From an uncultured Roseobacter sp. (GTDB lineage: Bacteria > Pseudomonadota > Alphaproteobacteria > Rhodobacterales > Rhodobacteraceae): a stretch of 62,500 nucleotides of DNA. The notes under the pieces are model-generated. The model was given only the letters and a program-made list of their open reading frames with translations, made no database searches and was not told where the DNA came from. Location: assembly GCA_947488305.1 (NCBI GenBank), contig CANKZM010000004.1, positions 1-62,500 of the forward strand, read 5' to 3'. The position numbers and the translations under genes are program-made. This document shows positions 37,256 through 46,395 of this stretch, one piece after another (the stretch's first letter is position 1; every line of letters begins with the position of its first letter).

Positions 37256-38277
37256 TTAACATCTCCTAAGTCGACCGGGCGGCCCGTGCGAATGCTCTCA
37301 TCCGCAGCGAGGCAGATCGCCAGCGATTGTACGGCATCATTCATGTGCCGCGTCAGGTCCAAATTCTTTGATATGGCGTCGACCATGAACGCCTGCTCCG
37401 TATCGCAGAGCTCTTGGTGGCCGGGTTCGTCCGGCAATTCGATCAACGTGTCACCGGCAGGTCGATGCACCAACAGCCCACCCACTTTCGTGTGGCCGTC
37501 TACATCGTCGGAGGAACCCTTGTTCCCATCCGTGATCGACACCGCCCCATTGGGCGAGACGACATCTTTGACGAAGAAAGCTGTCTCAGACATCATCGGA
37601 CCCCATCCGGCCTCGTACCAACCGACCGATCCATCCTCAAACCAAAGCTGCAGATGGCCGTAGTTATACATGTCGGAGGCAATTTCGTCAGAGAGCCGCA
37701 ACCCCATCCCGCTGACGCGGACGGGTTTCGCATCTGTAATCTGGCACATCACGTCCACATAATGCACGCCGCAATCGACGAGCGGGCTTGTGGTCTGCAT
37801 CAGCGCCTTATGCGTCTGCCATGTGGGCCCGTCCGATTGCTGATTGAGGTTCATCCGGAAGACATATGGGCCGCCCAAACCCCGCGCCTCAGCGACCAGC
37901 TTTTGCCAGCTTGGGTGGTGACGAAGAATGTAGCCCACAACCAGCTTGCGCCCCAATCGCTCTGCTGTTGCAATCACGCGCCGGGCATCTGCGACACTTG
38001 TCGCCAGAGGTTTTTCTACAAATACATGAGCACCTGCTTCCATCGCCGCGATGGCGTATTCTGCATGGCTATCTGAGTACGTTGCGATACAGACCAGATC
38101 AGGGTTTGTGGCCAAGCCTTCCTCAAAGCTCTGAAATCGAGGGTAGTTTTCCAACCCATCTGGCAATGCAACGTCCGAACGGTTGACGAGACCCACAATC
38201 TCCGTCTCGGGGTGCTTGTGATGCGCAAGCGCATGGCTGCGCCCCATGTTCCCCAAACCGGCAACAAGTACTCTCAT
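37252..38277 (-). CDS. Gfo/Idh/MocA-family oxidoreductase
   Basis: The 341-residue enzyme has an N-terminal Rossmann domain ([21 protein letters not shown]), the family's [15 protein letters not shown] with catalytic Lys, and a C-terminal alpha/beta domain with [11 protein letters not shown]. Members oxidise or reduce sugar carbons, or open glycosidic bonds by redox steps. Lying inside a transporter/MurQ operon it probably acts on the imported amino sugar, such as an anhydro or oxidised form. This is inference. Confidence 0.86.
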   Translation of the reverse strand: MRVLVAGLGNMGRSHALAHHKHPETEIVGLVNRSDVALPDGLENYPRFQSFEEGLATNPDLVCIATYSDSHAEYAIAAMEAGAHVFVEKPLATSVADARRVIATAERLGRKLVVGYILRHHPSWQKLVAEARGLGGPYVFRMNLNQQSDGPTWQTHKALMQTTSPLVDCGVHYVDVMCQITDAKPVRVSGMGLRLSDEIASDMYNYGHLQLWFEDGSVGWYEAGWGPMMSETAFFVKDVVSPNGAVSITDGNKGSSDDVDGHTKVGGLLVHRPAGDTLIELPDEPGHQELCDTEQAFMVDAISKNLDLTRHMNDAVQSLAICLAADESIRTGRPVDLGDVK

Positions 38278-39113
38278 TTGACCGCTCCTGATGTGATGCC
38301 GCGGATCAACTGGCGCGAGAAGATCACATAGAGCGCCATGACCGGCAGGATCGCCAGCGACAGGGCCGAGAGGACCGCGTTCCAGTCAGTCACGAACTGT
38401 CCGATGAAGACCTGGCTGCCCAGCGTCAGCGTTTTCACTTCTTCTGCCGGGGCGAGGATCAGCGGGAACCACAGGTCGTTCCAGATCGGGATCATGTTGA
38501 AGACCGCAACTGTCGCCATCGCAGGACGCACCAGCGGCAAGACAAGCTGGAAGAAAATCCGGTACTCTGACAATCCGTCGATACGGCCCGCGTTCTTGAG
38601 GTCATCGCTCACCTGACGCATGAATTCGCTGAGGATAAATACGGCCAGCGGCAGGCCCTGCGCGGTGTAGACAAGGATCAGCGCCCAGAGCGTGTTCACC
38701 AGCCCGGTCTGCACCATCATCTCCAGAATGGCGACGGTGCCGATGCGGATCGGGATCATGATGCCCAAGGCCAGGTAAAGGCCCATCAGCGTGTTGCCTT
38801 TGAAGCGGTACTCGGCGAGTGCAAAGGCTGCCATGGCCCCGAAGAGCAGGATCAAGAACAATGAACCCACGGTGACAATCATCGAGTTCTGGAAGTAGAG
38901 GAAGAAATCCCCCTGCTTCAGAACCGTCTCGTACCCGATCAGCGAGAAACTATCCGCATTAGGCAGAGCCAGCGGCTCGCGAAAGATCGCCTTGCGGGTC
39001 TTGAAGCTGTTGATGATGATCACAAAGACCGGAAACAGCGCGATCAGCGTGTAGAGGATCAACGCACCATGGGCGGCGTAGGTGTTCAGCGGGTTTTGGC
39101 GGGCAGCGTTCAT
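38274..39113 (-). CDS. sugar ABC transporter permease 2 (MalG type)
   Basis: This permease of 279 residues has six membrane segments and the EAA loop KNAGRIDGLSEYRIFFQLVLPLVRP. It follows the N-terminal pattern of MalG-like permeases (TLIALFPVFVIIINSFKT). GAGGAGAACG precedes the ATG at 39113; the frame open to 39176 overlaps the upstream permease and is not used. Confidence 0.92.
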   Translation of the reverse strand: MNAARQNPLNTYAAHGALILYTLIALFPVFVIIINSFKTRKAIFREPLALPNADSFSLIGYETVLKQGDFFLYFQNSMIVTVGSLFLILLFGAMAAFALAEYRFKGNTLMGLYLALGIMIPIRIGTVAILEMMVQTGLVNTLWALILVYTAQGLPLAVFILSEFMRQVSDDLKNAGRIDGLSEYRIFFQLVLPLVRPAMATVAVFNMIPIWNDLWFPLILAPAEEVKTLTLGSQVFIGQFVTDWNAVLSALSLAILPVMALYVIFSRQLIRGITSGAVK

Positions 39114-39124
39114 GTCCGTTCTCC

Positions 39125-40051
39125 TCAGAACTGATAGCGGCGCATGCGCGACTGAATGCCAAAGAGGTACAGGCACACGCCGATCAGGATGATTGCAAAC
39201 ATGGCGGACGCGATGGTCGAACCCATGTGCGGATCGCCGAGTTGCAACTGGAAGCCGAAGAAAGTGCGGTACATGAAAGTGCCAAGGATATCAGTGCTGA
39301 AATCCGGCCCCGCCAACGCCCCTTGGGCAGCATAGATCAAGTCAAAAGCGTTGAAATTCGCAACAAAAGTCAGGATCGAGATGATGCCAATGGACGGCAG
39401 AATTAATGGCAATTTGATTTTCCAAAAGGCGGCAGATCCGGTGATCCCCTCAACCTCCGCCGCTTCCAGAATTTCATCAGGGATTGACAGCAAGGCCGCG
39501 TAGATCAGCATCATCGGGATGCCCACGAATTGCCAAACCGACACGAGCGATAAGGTGGTCAGTGCATATTCCTCTTTGCCGAGCCAGGGCGCATAGAGCG
39601 ATTTCAGGCCCACGGCATCGAGCATTCCCGGCGCAATGCCCCAGATCGGTGACAGGATGAGTTTCCAGGCAAAGCCAACGATCACAAAGCTCAGGATGGT
39701 CGGGATAAATATCGCCGACCGGTAGAAGGCGGCAAACCGGAGCTTTGGGTGGCTGAGGATCGCGGCAAGCGCGATGCCAATCGGGTTCTGAACCAGCATG
39801 TGGATGACGAAGAACCAGAAGTTGTTGCCCAGTGCATTCCAGAACTGCGTGGACCAGACCGTGTCGCCAAAAAGCGTTCGAAAGTTCTGTAGTCCGACGT
39901 AGACCCGTTGCTGATCAACCTCGGTGAAGAGTGACAGCCGCAGTGTATTGAACAACGGGTAGATCATGACGGCGGTGTAAACCAGCACCGCAGGCGCGAG
40001 GAATACGATGATGTGCCAGCGGATTTTGCGGTGGGTGTTTGGATCCGACAT
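39125..40051 (-). CDS. sugar ABC transporter permease 1 (MalF type)
   Basis: The 308-residue protein has six membrane segments, an N-terminal ALVYTAVMIYPLFNTLRLSLF and the EAA loop EAAEVEGITGSAAFWKIKLPLILPS. It pairs with permease 2 to form the channel. AGGAGAG precedes the ATG. A stable hairpin separates it from the receptor gene upstream. Confidence 0.92.
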   Translation of the reverse strand: MSDPNTHRKIRWHIIVFLAPAVLVYTAVMIYPLFNTLRLSLFTEVDQQRVYVGLQNFRTLFGDTVWSTQFWNALGNNFWFFVIHMLVQNPIGIALAAILSHPKLRFAAFYRSAIFIPTILSFVIVGFAWKLILSPIWGIAPGMLDAVGLKSLYAPWLGKEEYALTTLSLVSVWQFVGIPMMLIYAALLSIPDEILEAAEVEGITGSAAFWKIKLPLILPSIGIISILTFVANFNAFDLIYAAQGALAGPDFSTDILGTFMYRTFFGFQLQLGDPHMGSTIASAMFAIILIGVCLYLFGIQSRMRRYQF

Positions 40052-40157
40052 AATACTCTCCTGTGGGCTCCCTCGGGACCCGGACGCAGCTTGCGCTTTG
40101 GATCAAAGGAGCAAGCCCTGATGACGAGCCTACATGAATGGTGCTTGATCGTTGGGT

Positions 40158-40182
40158 ATCCTGCCCCAGACCGGGGCAGGAT
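40158..40182 (-). repeat. intra-operon hairpin after the receptor gene
   Basis: ATCCTGCCCC and GGGGCAGGAT form a perfect 10-bp stem with a five-base loop, without a following T-run. Placed 16 bases after the receptor stop, it likely protects the upstream mRNA from exonuclease and lowers permease expression, as known for mal-type operons. The role is inferred. Confidence 0.6.
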
Positions 40183-40197
40183 AAAGATCAGACGGCG

Positions 40198-41451
40198 TTA
40201 CTGGTGCGGTGCATACCAGCTGGCCAAGCCTTCTTGCAGGCGCTTCCCGGCGTCTTCAGGGCTTTCGTCCCCCTTGATGACCGCGACCGAAGCATTCCAG
40301 GTCTCGTTCTCAAGGTTCGGCGTGCCGCGAGACAGCACCTGATAGGTCGAACGGATTGTGCTTTCGCACTCACCCCGCCATGAAATGAACTCCTGCGCCA
40401 GCGGGTCCTCCAGTGTCACGGGAGCGGATGACAGTGGGAAGAAACCCGGCAAGGCATTTGCAAAGATGGTTGCAAACTCCGACGATCCTACCCAGTTCAG
40501 GAAGGTTTTAGCCGCCTCTGGGTTGGCCGTTGCCGCGTTCATGCCAATGCCGATATCCGTATGGTCGGAGATGTAGCAGGTGTCGCCCGCGTTTTGCACA
40601 GGGGGGTAGAAAGCGCCCATTTCAAAGTCCGCAAGGCCATTGAAACCGGAGATTTCCCAGGAGCCGGTTGGATAGATGGCTGCACGCCCCAAGGTGAAGA
40701 TGTTCTGGCTATCGGGATAGGTCTGTGCCTCAAAGCCATCGCCCAGATATGCGCCCCACTTCGCCAGTTGGCGGTAAGGTGCGACCCAAGCCTCGTCAGT
40801 CAGCTTTTGGTCACCGGCCAGCAGCGCCAGACGGCCTTCTTCGCCTTTCCAATAGTTGGGACCAATGTTGTTGTAGCCCATGGTGGCCGCTTCCCATTGG
40901 TCATTGGTGCCCATGGCCATTGGAATGTAGTTGCCATCTTCCTTGATCTTGTCGAGGACCGCGAAGAACTCTGCTTCCGTGGTCGGCTCTTCGATGCCGA
41001 GTTCTTCAAAGGCGTCCTTATTATAGATGAAACCGTGGATCACCGATGCCATCGGTACGCAGAATTGGACAGAAGCATCATCCGTACTCCAGCCCGATTT
41101 CGCAACGGGTGAGAAGTTGGCCATGCCTTCCAGATCACTGATGTCTGCCAGATGGCCAGCCTCAAACAGCGCAAGGGATGCGTCAAACGGACGGCAAGTG
41201 ATGATATCGCCAGCAGACCCCGCATCGAGCTTGGAGTTCAGGACTGCGTTATACTCTGCCGGCGCTGACGGCGTGAAGTTCAGCTTGATGCCCGGATGCT
41301 CGGCCTCGAAGGCGGGGATGATCTTGTCTTGCCAAATGGCCAGATCGTCGTTGCGCCAGCTTTCGATGGTCAGCGTGACGTCTTCCGCCGCCGCGGCCCC
41401 CGTCAGGATTGTCGTCGCCAGCATAGCGCCGGTAAATGTGGATATCTTCAT
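40198..41451 (-). CDS. sugar ABC transporter substrate-binding protein
   Basis: The 417-residue periplasmic receptor is of the extracellular solute-binding family 1. Its signal peptide is MKISTFTGAMLATTILTGAAAA, followed by EDVTLTIESWRNDDLAIW, PAEYNAVLNSKLDAGSAGDI and a C-terminal NWVGSSEFATIF. The start at 41451 overlaps the murQ stop by four bases. Operon partners suggest an N-acetylated amino sugar or muropeptide-derived sugar as ligand. Confidence 0.92.
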   Translation of the reverse strand: MKISTFTGAMLATTILTGAAAAEDVTLTIESWRNDDLAIWQDKIIPAFEAEHPGIKLNFTPSAPAEYNAVLNSKLDAGSAGDIITCRPFDASLALFEAGHLADISDLEGMANFSPVAKSGWSTDDASVQFCVPMASVIHGFIYNKDAFEELGIEEPTTEAEFFAVLDKIKEDGNYIPMAMGTNDQWEAATMGYNNIGPNYWKGEEGRLALLAGDQKLTDEAWVAPYRQLAKWGAYLGDGFEAQTYPDSQNIFTLGRAAIYPTGSWEISGFNGLADFEMGAFYPPVQNAGDTCYISDHTDIGIGMNAATANPEAAKTFLNWVGSSEFATIFANALPGFFPLSSAPVTLEDPLAQEFISWRGECESTIRSTYQVLSRGTPNLENETWNASVAVIKGDESPEDAGKRLQEGLASWYAPHQ

Positions 41452-42368
41452 GGTTTTCTCCCTGTTAAATCGTCTTGGTTCTGGATTGACTTGATGGCCT
41501 CTAGACATGGCCCGAGGCGACCCACATGGGTCACCAAAAGTTCTCGTGCGCTTGCGGGCGTCGCGCCAGAAGCGATCAAGATCGCTATCTTCGCGTTTCC
41601 ATTTGCTTGCGCAATCGCGTCTTCTGCAACCACCTCCGGAACGCCTGCAATGCGTGCCACCATCCTTGCGGAACGACGCACCAGTTTTGCGTTGTCGGCC
41701 ACTACATTGACCATCTCGCCCTGATAGACGTGCCCCAGGGCGATACCCATCAGGGTGGACATGAGGTTCAAGGCAACTTTCTGCGCGGTTCCTGCGCCGA
41801 GCCGCGTTGATCCGGCAACCACTTCGGGGGGTGTCGCGATGCAAACCTGGATGTCTGCGTGGGCAAATAGCGCTGCCCCTGGGTTATTGGCGATCCCGAT
41901 AACTGTCGCGCCCAGCGCAGAGGCCTTGCGCGCGATCTCCACGGCATAGGGTGTCGACCCGCTGGCCGTCAGCACAATTACGACGTCGCCACCGGCGATT
42001 TGACTGCCAACTGCGTCGACCGCTTTGGTGTCATCTTCCGTATCGCCCGGCATATGCCCATCTACCGGCACACCGCCCGCCATATGGATCTTGATGCTTT
42101 TCGGCTCTATCCCAAATGTTCCGGGCAGTTCACTGGCATCCGCCAGGGCCATGAGACCAGAACTGCCAGCTGCAACATAATGCAGAGAGCCCCCCGCCCG
42201 AAAACCTTCGGCCATCGCTTCGGATGCACGGACGATATCGGCCTTAACAACGTCTACCGCCCTCACGGCAGCCAGCTGCGCATCCACCATCGCAGGCACC
42301 GCTTCTCGCGATGGAAGCGCGTCAATGGGTGCGCCTTCTGGCAGTGTTTCGGTAACCGGCAGCGTCAT
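41448..42368 (-). CDS. murQ: N-acetylmuramic acid 6-phosphate etherase (MurQ-like)
   Basis: This SIS-domain protein of 306 residues would split the lactyl ether of MurNAc-6-phosphate to give GlcNAc-6-phosphate and D-lactate. It has YVAAGSSGLMALADASELPGTFG, which keeps the Glu of the E. coli DASE motif. GDTEDD matches the second catalytic Glu region, and AGSTRLGAGTAQKVALN is the conserved phosphate-binding end. AAGGAG precedes the ATG at 42368. It is the first gene of the minus-strand arm, facing the kinase gene across a 153-base promoter region. Confidence 0.85.
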   Translation of the reverse strand: MTLPVTETLPEGAPIDALPSREAVPAMVDAQLAAVRAVDVVKADIVRASEAMAEGFRAGGSLHYVAAGSSGLMALADASELPGTFGIEPKSIKIHMAGGVPVDGHMPGDTEDDTKAVDAVGSQIAGGDVVIVLTASGSTPYAVEIARKASALGATVIGIANNPGAALFAHADIQVCIATPPEVVAGSTRLGAGTAQKVALNLMSTLMGIALGHVYQGEMVNVVADNAKLVRRSARMVARIAGVPEVVAEDAIAQANGNAKIAILIASGATPASARELLVTHVGRLGPCLEAIKSIQNQDDLTGRKP

Positions 42369-42389
42369 TCGAATCTCCTTAACACAAAC

Positions 42390-42520
42390 AATACCTTTTA
42401 AATACCTTTTGTCTACCATTAATTTTATTCTCTCTCATGTCAGCCCGAAAACACGAAAAATACGTACCATATGTCCATAATAGGTCTATCTTTTCGGAAA
42501 AGGGTATTATAAAGGTATCT
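42390..42520. promoter_or_regulatory. divergent promoter region with repeated GGTAT operators
   Basis: Near each gene there is a direct repeat facing outward. AATACCTTTTAAATACCTTTT lies at 42390-42410, and a matching pair AAAAGGGTATT and AAAGGTATC at 42499-42519. Read in gene direction both contain two AAAGGTAT units 11 to 12 bases apart, in mirror orientation. Single GGTCTA and GGTAGAC copies lie between. These are good candidates for binding by the GntR-type regulator encoded downstream. Confidence 0.55.
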
Positions 42521-42521
42521 T

Positions 42522-43418
42522 ATGAGTGATTCAGGTGAACCCCTTATCATTGGTGTTGACGGCGGTGGCACGGGATGCCGCGTTGCCATTGGCACGCGAT
42601 CATCAGGTGTCCTGGCACGGGCAGAAGGCGGTCGCGGAAACGTCGCTTCAGATCCGGCGCAGGCCATCAAGAATATTTGCAACACTGTCGATGCAGCGAT
42701 GGCCAAGGCCGATATACCCAACGAACGGCTTGCAGAGGCGACAGCTCATCTGGGCCTTGCTGGCGTCATGACGCAAGACGACGCAGCGGCCGTTGCCGTT
42801 GCCATGCCCTTCAAAGATGTTGCCGTCACCGATGATCGCCCCACGGCCCTTAATGGCGCACTTGGAGGGGAAGAAGGGTTTCTCCTGTCCATTGGCACCG
42901 GCACGATCACCGCAGCCAAAACCGACGGGACCTTCCGGAGCGTCGGGGGGTGGGGTTTTCATGTTGCGGATCAAGCATCAGGCGCCTGGCTCGGGCATTC
43001 GGGGCTACGACATACCCTACTGTGTCACGATGGCCTCGAATCCCACACAGATCTCACGCGCGCCCTTCTTGCCGAATTTGGCGACGATCCAAACACAATC
43101 ACGGCCTTCAGCCTGTCAGCCAAGCCCGGTGACTACGCTAAATTTGCACCGACAATCATTGCTACTGCCGCACAAGGTGACCCCTGGGGAGAGGTCATCA
43201 TGAAATCTGGCGCACATCATTTGGAAAAATGCCTTACCAGACTGGGCTTCCAGCCGGGAGAAGCAGTTTGTCTGACGGGCGGTGTTGGACCTCACTATGC
43301 GAATTACCTGCACCCTGAGACCCTGAGTGGCCGAGTGCAATGCGCCGGTAGCGCACTTGACGGTGCATTTCGTCTCGCCCTTGAACGAAACGCCCAGCGA
43401 TTGGAGATGTCGATATGA
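42522..43418 (+). CDS. BadF/BcrA-type ATPase, probable GlcNAc/MurNAc kinase
   Basis: The 298-residue sugar-kinase-like protein of the ASKHA fold has the phosphate-1 motif IIGVDGGGTGCRVAI, the catalytic-region DDRPTALNGALGGEEGFLLSIGTGT, and CLTGGVGPHY as the adenosine motif. Close family members are N-acetylglucosamine kinase and the MurNAc/GlcNAc kinase MurK. In this locus it would make the 6-phosphate needed by MurQ and NagA. Which sugar it prefers cannot be told. It overlaps the GntR gene by ATGA. Confidence 0.83.
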   Translation: MSDSGEPLIIGVDGGGTGCRVAIGTRSSGVLARAEGGRGNVASDPAQAIKNICNTVDAAMAKADIPNERLAEATAHLGLAGVMTQDDAAAVAVAMPFKDVAVTDDRPTALNGALGGEEGFLLSIGTGTITAAKTDGTFRSVGGWGFHVADQASGAWLGHSGLRHTLLCHDGLESHTDLTRALLAEFGDDPNTITAFSLSAKPGDYAKFAPTIIATAAQGDPWGEVIMKSGAHHLEKCLTRLGFQPGEAVCLTGGVGPHYANYLHPETLSGRVQCAGSALDGAFRLALERNAQRLEMSI

Positions 43419-44173
43419 GCATCACCGAATTCCTGACGCCGGATAATTGGCTTCATTCAGACGGCGGGCCGCGTTACGTCCAACTCGGCAAACGATTGAA
43501 TGAAGGTGTCGACAAAGGGTTGTTAAAAGCTGGGAACTCCTTGCCTCCGGAACGCGAAATCGCAGCCATTACCGGCCTGTCCCGGGTCACCGTGCGCAAA
43601 GCGATCCAAACTTTGGCAGATGACGGGATCATCGTGCAAAAACAAGGATCAGGTTCGTTTGTGGCATCGACCGCCCCACAGATAGAGCAATCGCTGTCGC
43701 GCCTGACGTCCTTCAGCGAAGATATGGCGCGCCGGGGTATGGTTTCGGCCAGCATCTGGCTGGAGCGGGGCATATTCATGCCATCCCCTGACGAAGTTCT
43801 CGCACTCGCCCTGACGTCTGACGCATCAGTATCCCGCATCGCGCGGCTCAGGACAGCTGATGAAAAACCGATGGCCATCGAGCGAGCGTCCCTGTCAACC
43901 GAGATGCTCCCCAATCCGCTCCTCGTCGAAACATCCCTGTACGAGGTGCTTGAAAAGGAAGGTCTCAGGCCCGCGCGGGCATTGCAGAAAATCTCTGCCA
44001 TCAACCTGGAAGAAGAAAACGCCCGGCTGCTGGACGTATCGCCCGGTATGGCGGGCCTGCGCATCGAACGTACCTCATACCTGTCGGACGGCCGCGTGGT
44101 CGAATTCACCCAATCCATCTATCGCGGAGATGCCTACAACTTTGTGGCAGAGCTTCGCTTGGCAAAAGAATAG
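43415..44173 (+). CDS. GntR/HutC-family regulator with UTRA domain
   Basis: The regulator (252 residues) has an N-terminal winged HTH (about 20-85, with NSLPPEREIAAITGLSRVTVRKAIQTLADDGIIVQKQGSGSFV). A UTRA ligand domain follows (about 100-245, with SVSRIARLRTADEKPMAIERASL and IERTSYLSDGRVVEFTQSIYRGDAYNFVAELR). NagR and DasR of this family sense GlcN-6-P or GlcNAc-6-P. It is likely the repressor of both arms of the locus. Confidence 0.9.
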   Translation: MSITEFLTPDNWLHSDGGPRYVQLGKRLNEGVDKGLLKAGNSLPPEREIAAITGLSRVTVRKAIQTLADDGIIVQKQGSGSFVASTAPQIEQSLSRLTSFSEDMARRGMVSASIWLERGIFMPSPDEVLALALTSDASVSRIARLRTADEKPMAIERASLSTEMLPNPLLVETSLYEVLEKEGLRPARALQKISAINLEEENARLLDVSPGMAGLRIERTSYLSDGRVVEFTQSIYRGDAYNFVAELRLAKE

Positions 44174-44183
44174 TGCTTACCCT

Positions 44184-45215
44184 ATGACACACTCTCAAAC
44201 TCAAATGTACCGCGAAGTCCGGGAAATTCCGTTGGCCGCCGAGCGGTTGCTTACGCATGGTGGCCCCAATATCCGTCAGGCTGCTGAGGCGATGCGCGCA
44301 CGTGCTCCCCAGTTCATGGTTAGTGTTGCGCGCGGCTCTTCAGATCATGTGGCGACATACCTCAAGTACGCGTCCGAATTGTTGCTGGGCACCCCGATAG
44401 CCTCTATCGGGCCATCCATCGCATCAATCTATGAGCGCCAGCTCAACTTGCGCGGTAGCGTCTGCCTCTCTGTTTCCCAGTCTGGCAAAAGCCCCGATAT
44501 CGTGGAAATGGCACGAATGGCGCGCGAAGGCGGCGCACTTTCCATTGCCATGACAAATCACCCTGACAGTCCCTTGGCGGAGGTGTCGAACCATACTCTG
44601 GACCTGCACGCCGGGCCGGAAATCAGCGTTGCCGCGACAAAGACATTTGTGAATTCCGCGATTGCGGGCATTTGGCTGCTTGCGGAATATGCCGAGGATC
44701 AACCGCTATTGGCAGCCATAGCAGAGCTGCCAACCCGGCTGGAGCAGGCCGTAAAGACCGATTGGCCAAACGTGCGCGCCGCATTGGAGGGGAGAAACTC
44801 AATCTACTGCCTGGGGCGCGGTCCTGCCAGCGCGATTTCCGATGAGACAGCGCTCAAGTTCAAGGAAACCTGTCAGATCCATGCAGAATCCTATTCTTCA
44901 GCCGAGGTCCTGCATGGCCCGGTGTCGATTGTTGATCGCGGGTTTCCTGTGATTTGCCTTGCGGCAAATGACATGGCCGAAACCGCGCTCGCGAACGTCG
45001 CAGACGAGATCGCGTCAAAGGGTGCGACCGTATTTGCGACCAGCGACTCGGTGACAAAAGCCGACAGATTAAGTGTCACTCGGACCAGCCACCCGCTGAC
45101 GGACCCGATCACGCTCATCGCAAGTGTCTACGCGATGGTTGAGCAGGTAGCGACCTCCCGTGGGATCAATCCAGACGCACCACGTCACCTCAGAAAAGTC
45201 ACCGAAACAGTATGA
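44184..45215 (+). CDS. nagB2: SIS-domain glucosamine-6-phosphate deaminase, NagB-II type
   Basis: The product of 343 residues consists of two SIS domains resembling the isomerase half of GlmS but lacking the glutaminase half. It has VARGSSDHVATYLKY, SVSQSGKSPDIVEMA, LKFKETCQIHAESYSSAEVLHGP and the C-terminal NPDAPRHLRKVTETV. Such proteins (NagB-II/AgaS) deaminate and isomerise GlcN-6-P to fructose-6-P. The start at 44184 has no good binding site, so translation may depend on the upstream gene ten bases away. Confidence 0.88.
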   Translation: MTHSQTQMYREVREIPLAAERLLTHGGPNIRQAAEAMRARAPQFMVSVARGSSDHVATYLKYASELLLGTPIASIGPSIASIYERQLNLRGSVCLSVSQSGKSPDIVEMARMAREGGALSIAMTNHPDSPLAEVSNHTLDLHAGPEISVAATKTFVNSAIAGIWLLAEYAEDQPLLAAIAELPTRLEQAVKTDWPNVRAALEGRNSIYCLGRGPASAISDETALKFKETCQIHAESYSSAEVLHGPVSIVDRGFPVICLAANDMAETALANVADEIASKGATVFATSDSVTKADRLSVTRTSHPLTDPITLIASVYAMVEQVATSRGINPDAPRHLRKVTETV

Positions 45216-46360
45216 GCCCTATTCGGAAAGCCTTTGCGGGTGCCCATATCTACGATGGGCAAAAAATGGACGAAAACCATGCGCTGGTTCTGCTTGAGGA
45301 CGGGACGGTTGATCTCGTACCGCAGCCGACCTTACCCCGCGACTGTTCCGTTGAAAATTTGAACGGCGGAATCATTTCGCCTGGTTTCGTTGACCTGCAG
45401 GTCAATGGCGGCGGTGGCGTTATGTTTAACGATGACCAATCCACGCAAGCCTTGACGACCATCGCAGAAGCGCATGCATCACTGGGGACCACGGCTTTCC
45501 TGCCGACGCTGATCACCGATACACCGGAACGGACCAAAGCAGCTATTTCGGCAGTAGAGCAGGCCATAGCCGAGAACGTCGAAAATATCGCAGGCATCCA
45601 TCTGGAAGGGCCGCACCTCTCCGTCGCGCGCAAAGGTGCACATGATCCGCAACTGATCCGGCCGATGACCGACGAAGACCTTTCTGTTGTCCTACGTGCT
45701 GCCGAAAGGTTGCCGAATGTCATGATGACGGTTGCGCCCGAAACCACGACCAACACGCAAATCCGAACCATGTCGGACGCAGGGATCATTGTATCGCTGG
45801 GCCATACAGACGCAGACTTCGAAACTTGCATGGCCGCCTTTGATGCGGGCGCGCGATGCGTCACTCATCTTTTCAATGCCATGAGCCAATTGGGCAATCG
45901 GGAACCGGGATTGGTTGGCGCTGCTCTCACGCGGGATGACGTATTCGCTGGCCTCATTGCGGATAGCATCCATGTTCATCCTGCCACGATATGCATTGCT
46001 CTTTCAGCGCTTGCACAAAAAGACCGGGTTTTCCTTGTCACAGACGCCATGGCCACCGCTGGATCGGACATTGACGGGTTTCTGCTGAATGGCCGCAAGG
46101 TCTGCAGGAAGGAAAAGCGGCTGACGTTGGAGGATGGCACGCTGGCAGGGGCCGATCTGGATATGGCGCGGGCCTTGTCGGTGATGACAGATGACGTCGG
46201 TGAGAACATGCTGCAAACAATCGCGCGCGCCACCACCACTCCGGCTGGCCTGCTGCGTGATGGCCCGTCCGGAACGCTCCGCAAAACGCCGATCGACAAG
46301 CTGATTCATATACCTGCTGACTTTTCGGCACCCACCTATCTCGGGCTTAAGGCCGCGTGA
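45212..46360 (+). CDS. nagA: N-acetylglucosamine-6-phosphate deacetylase
   Basis: The 382-residue amidohydrolase removes acetate from GlcNAc-6-P. Visible motifs are PGFVDLQVNGGGGVMF, GIHLEGPHLSVARKGAH with the metal Glu, SLGHTDADFETCMAAFDAGARCVTHLFNAMSQ, and the catalytic Asp in FLVTDAMATAG. It overlaps the deaminase stop by ATGA and ends the plus-strand arm. Confidence 0.95.
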   Translation: MSPIRKAFAGAHIYDGQKMDENHALVLLEDGTVDLVPQPTLPRDCSVENLNGGIISPGFVDLQVNGGGGVMFNDDQSTQALTTIAEAHASLGTTAFLPTLITDTPERTKAAISAVEQAIAENVENIAGIHLEGPHLSVARKGAHDPQLIRPMTDEDLSVVLRAAERLPNVMMTVAPETTTNTQIRTMSDAGIIVSLGHTDADFETCMAAFDAGARCVTHLFNAMSQLGNREPGLVGAALTRDDVFAGLIADSIHVHPATICIALSALAQKDRVFLVTDAMATAGSDIDGFLLNGRKVCRKEKRLTLEDGTLAGADLDMARALSVMTDDVGENMLQTIARATTTPAGLLRDGPSGTLRKTPIDKLIHIPADFSAPTYLGLKAA

Positions 46361-46395
46361 CGCTGTAGTACCCCGCCTTGAGAATTGTTTTCGCG

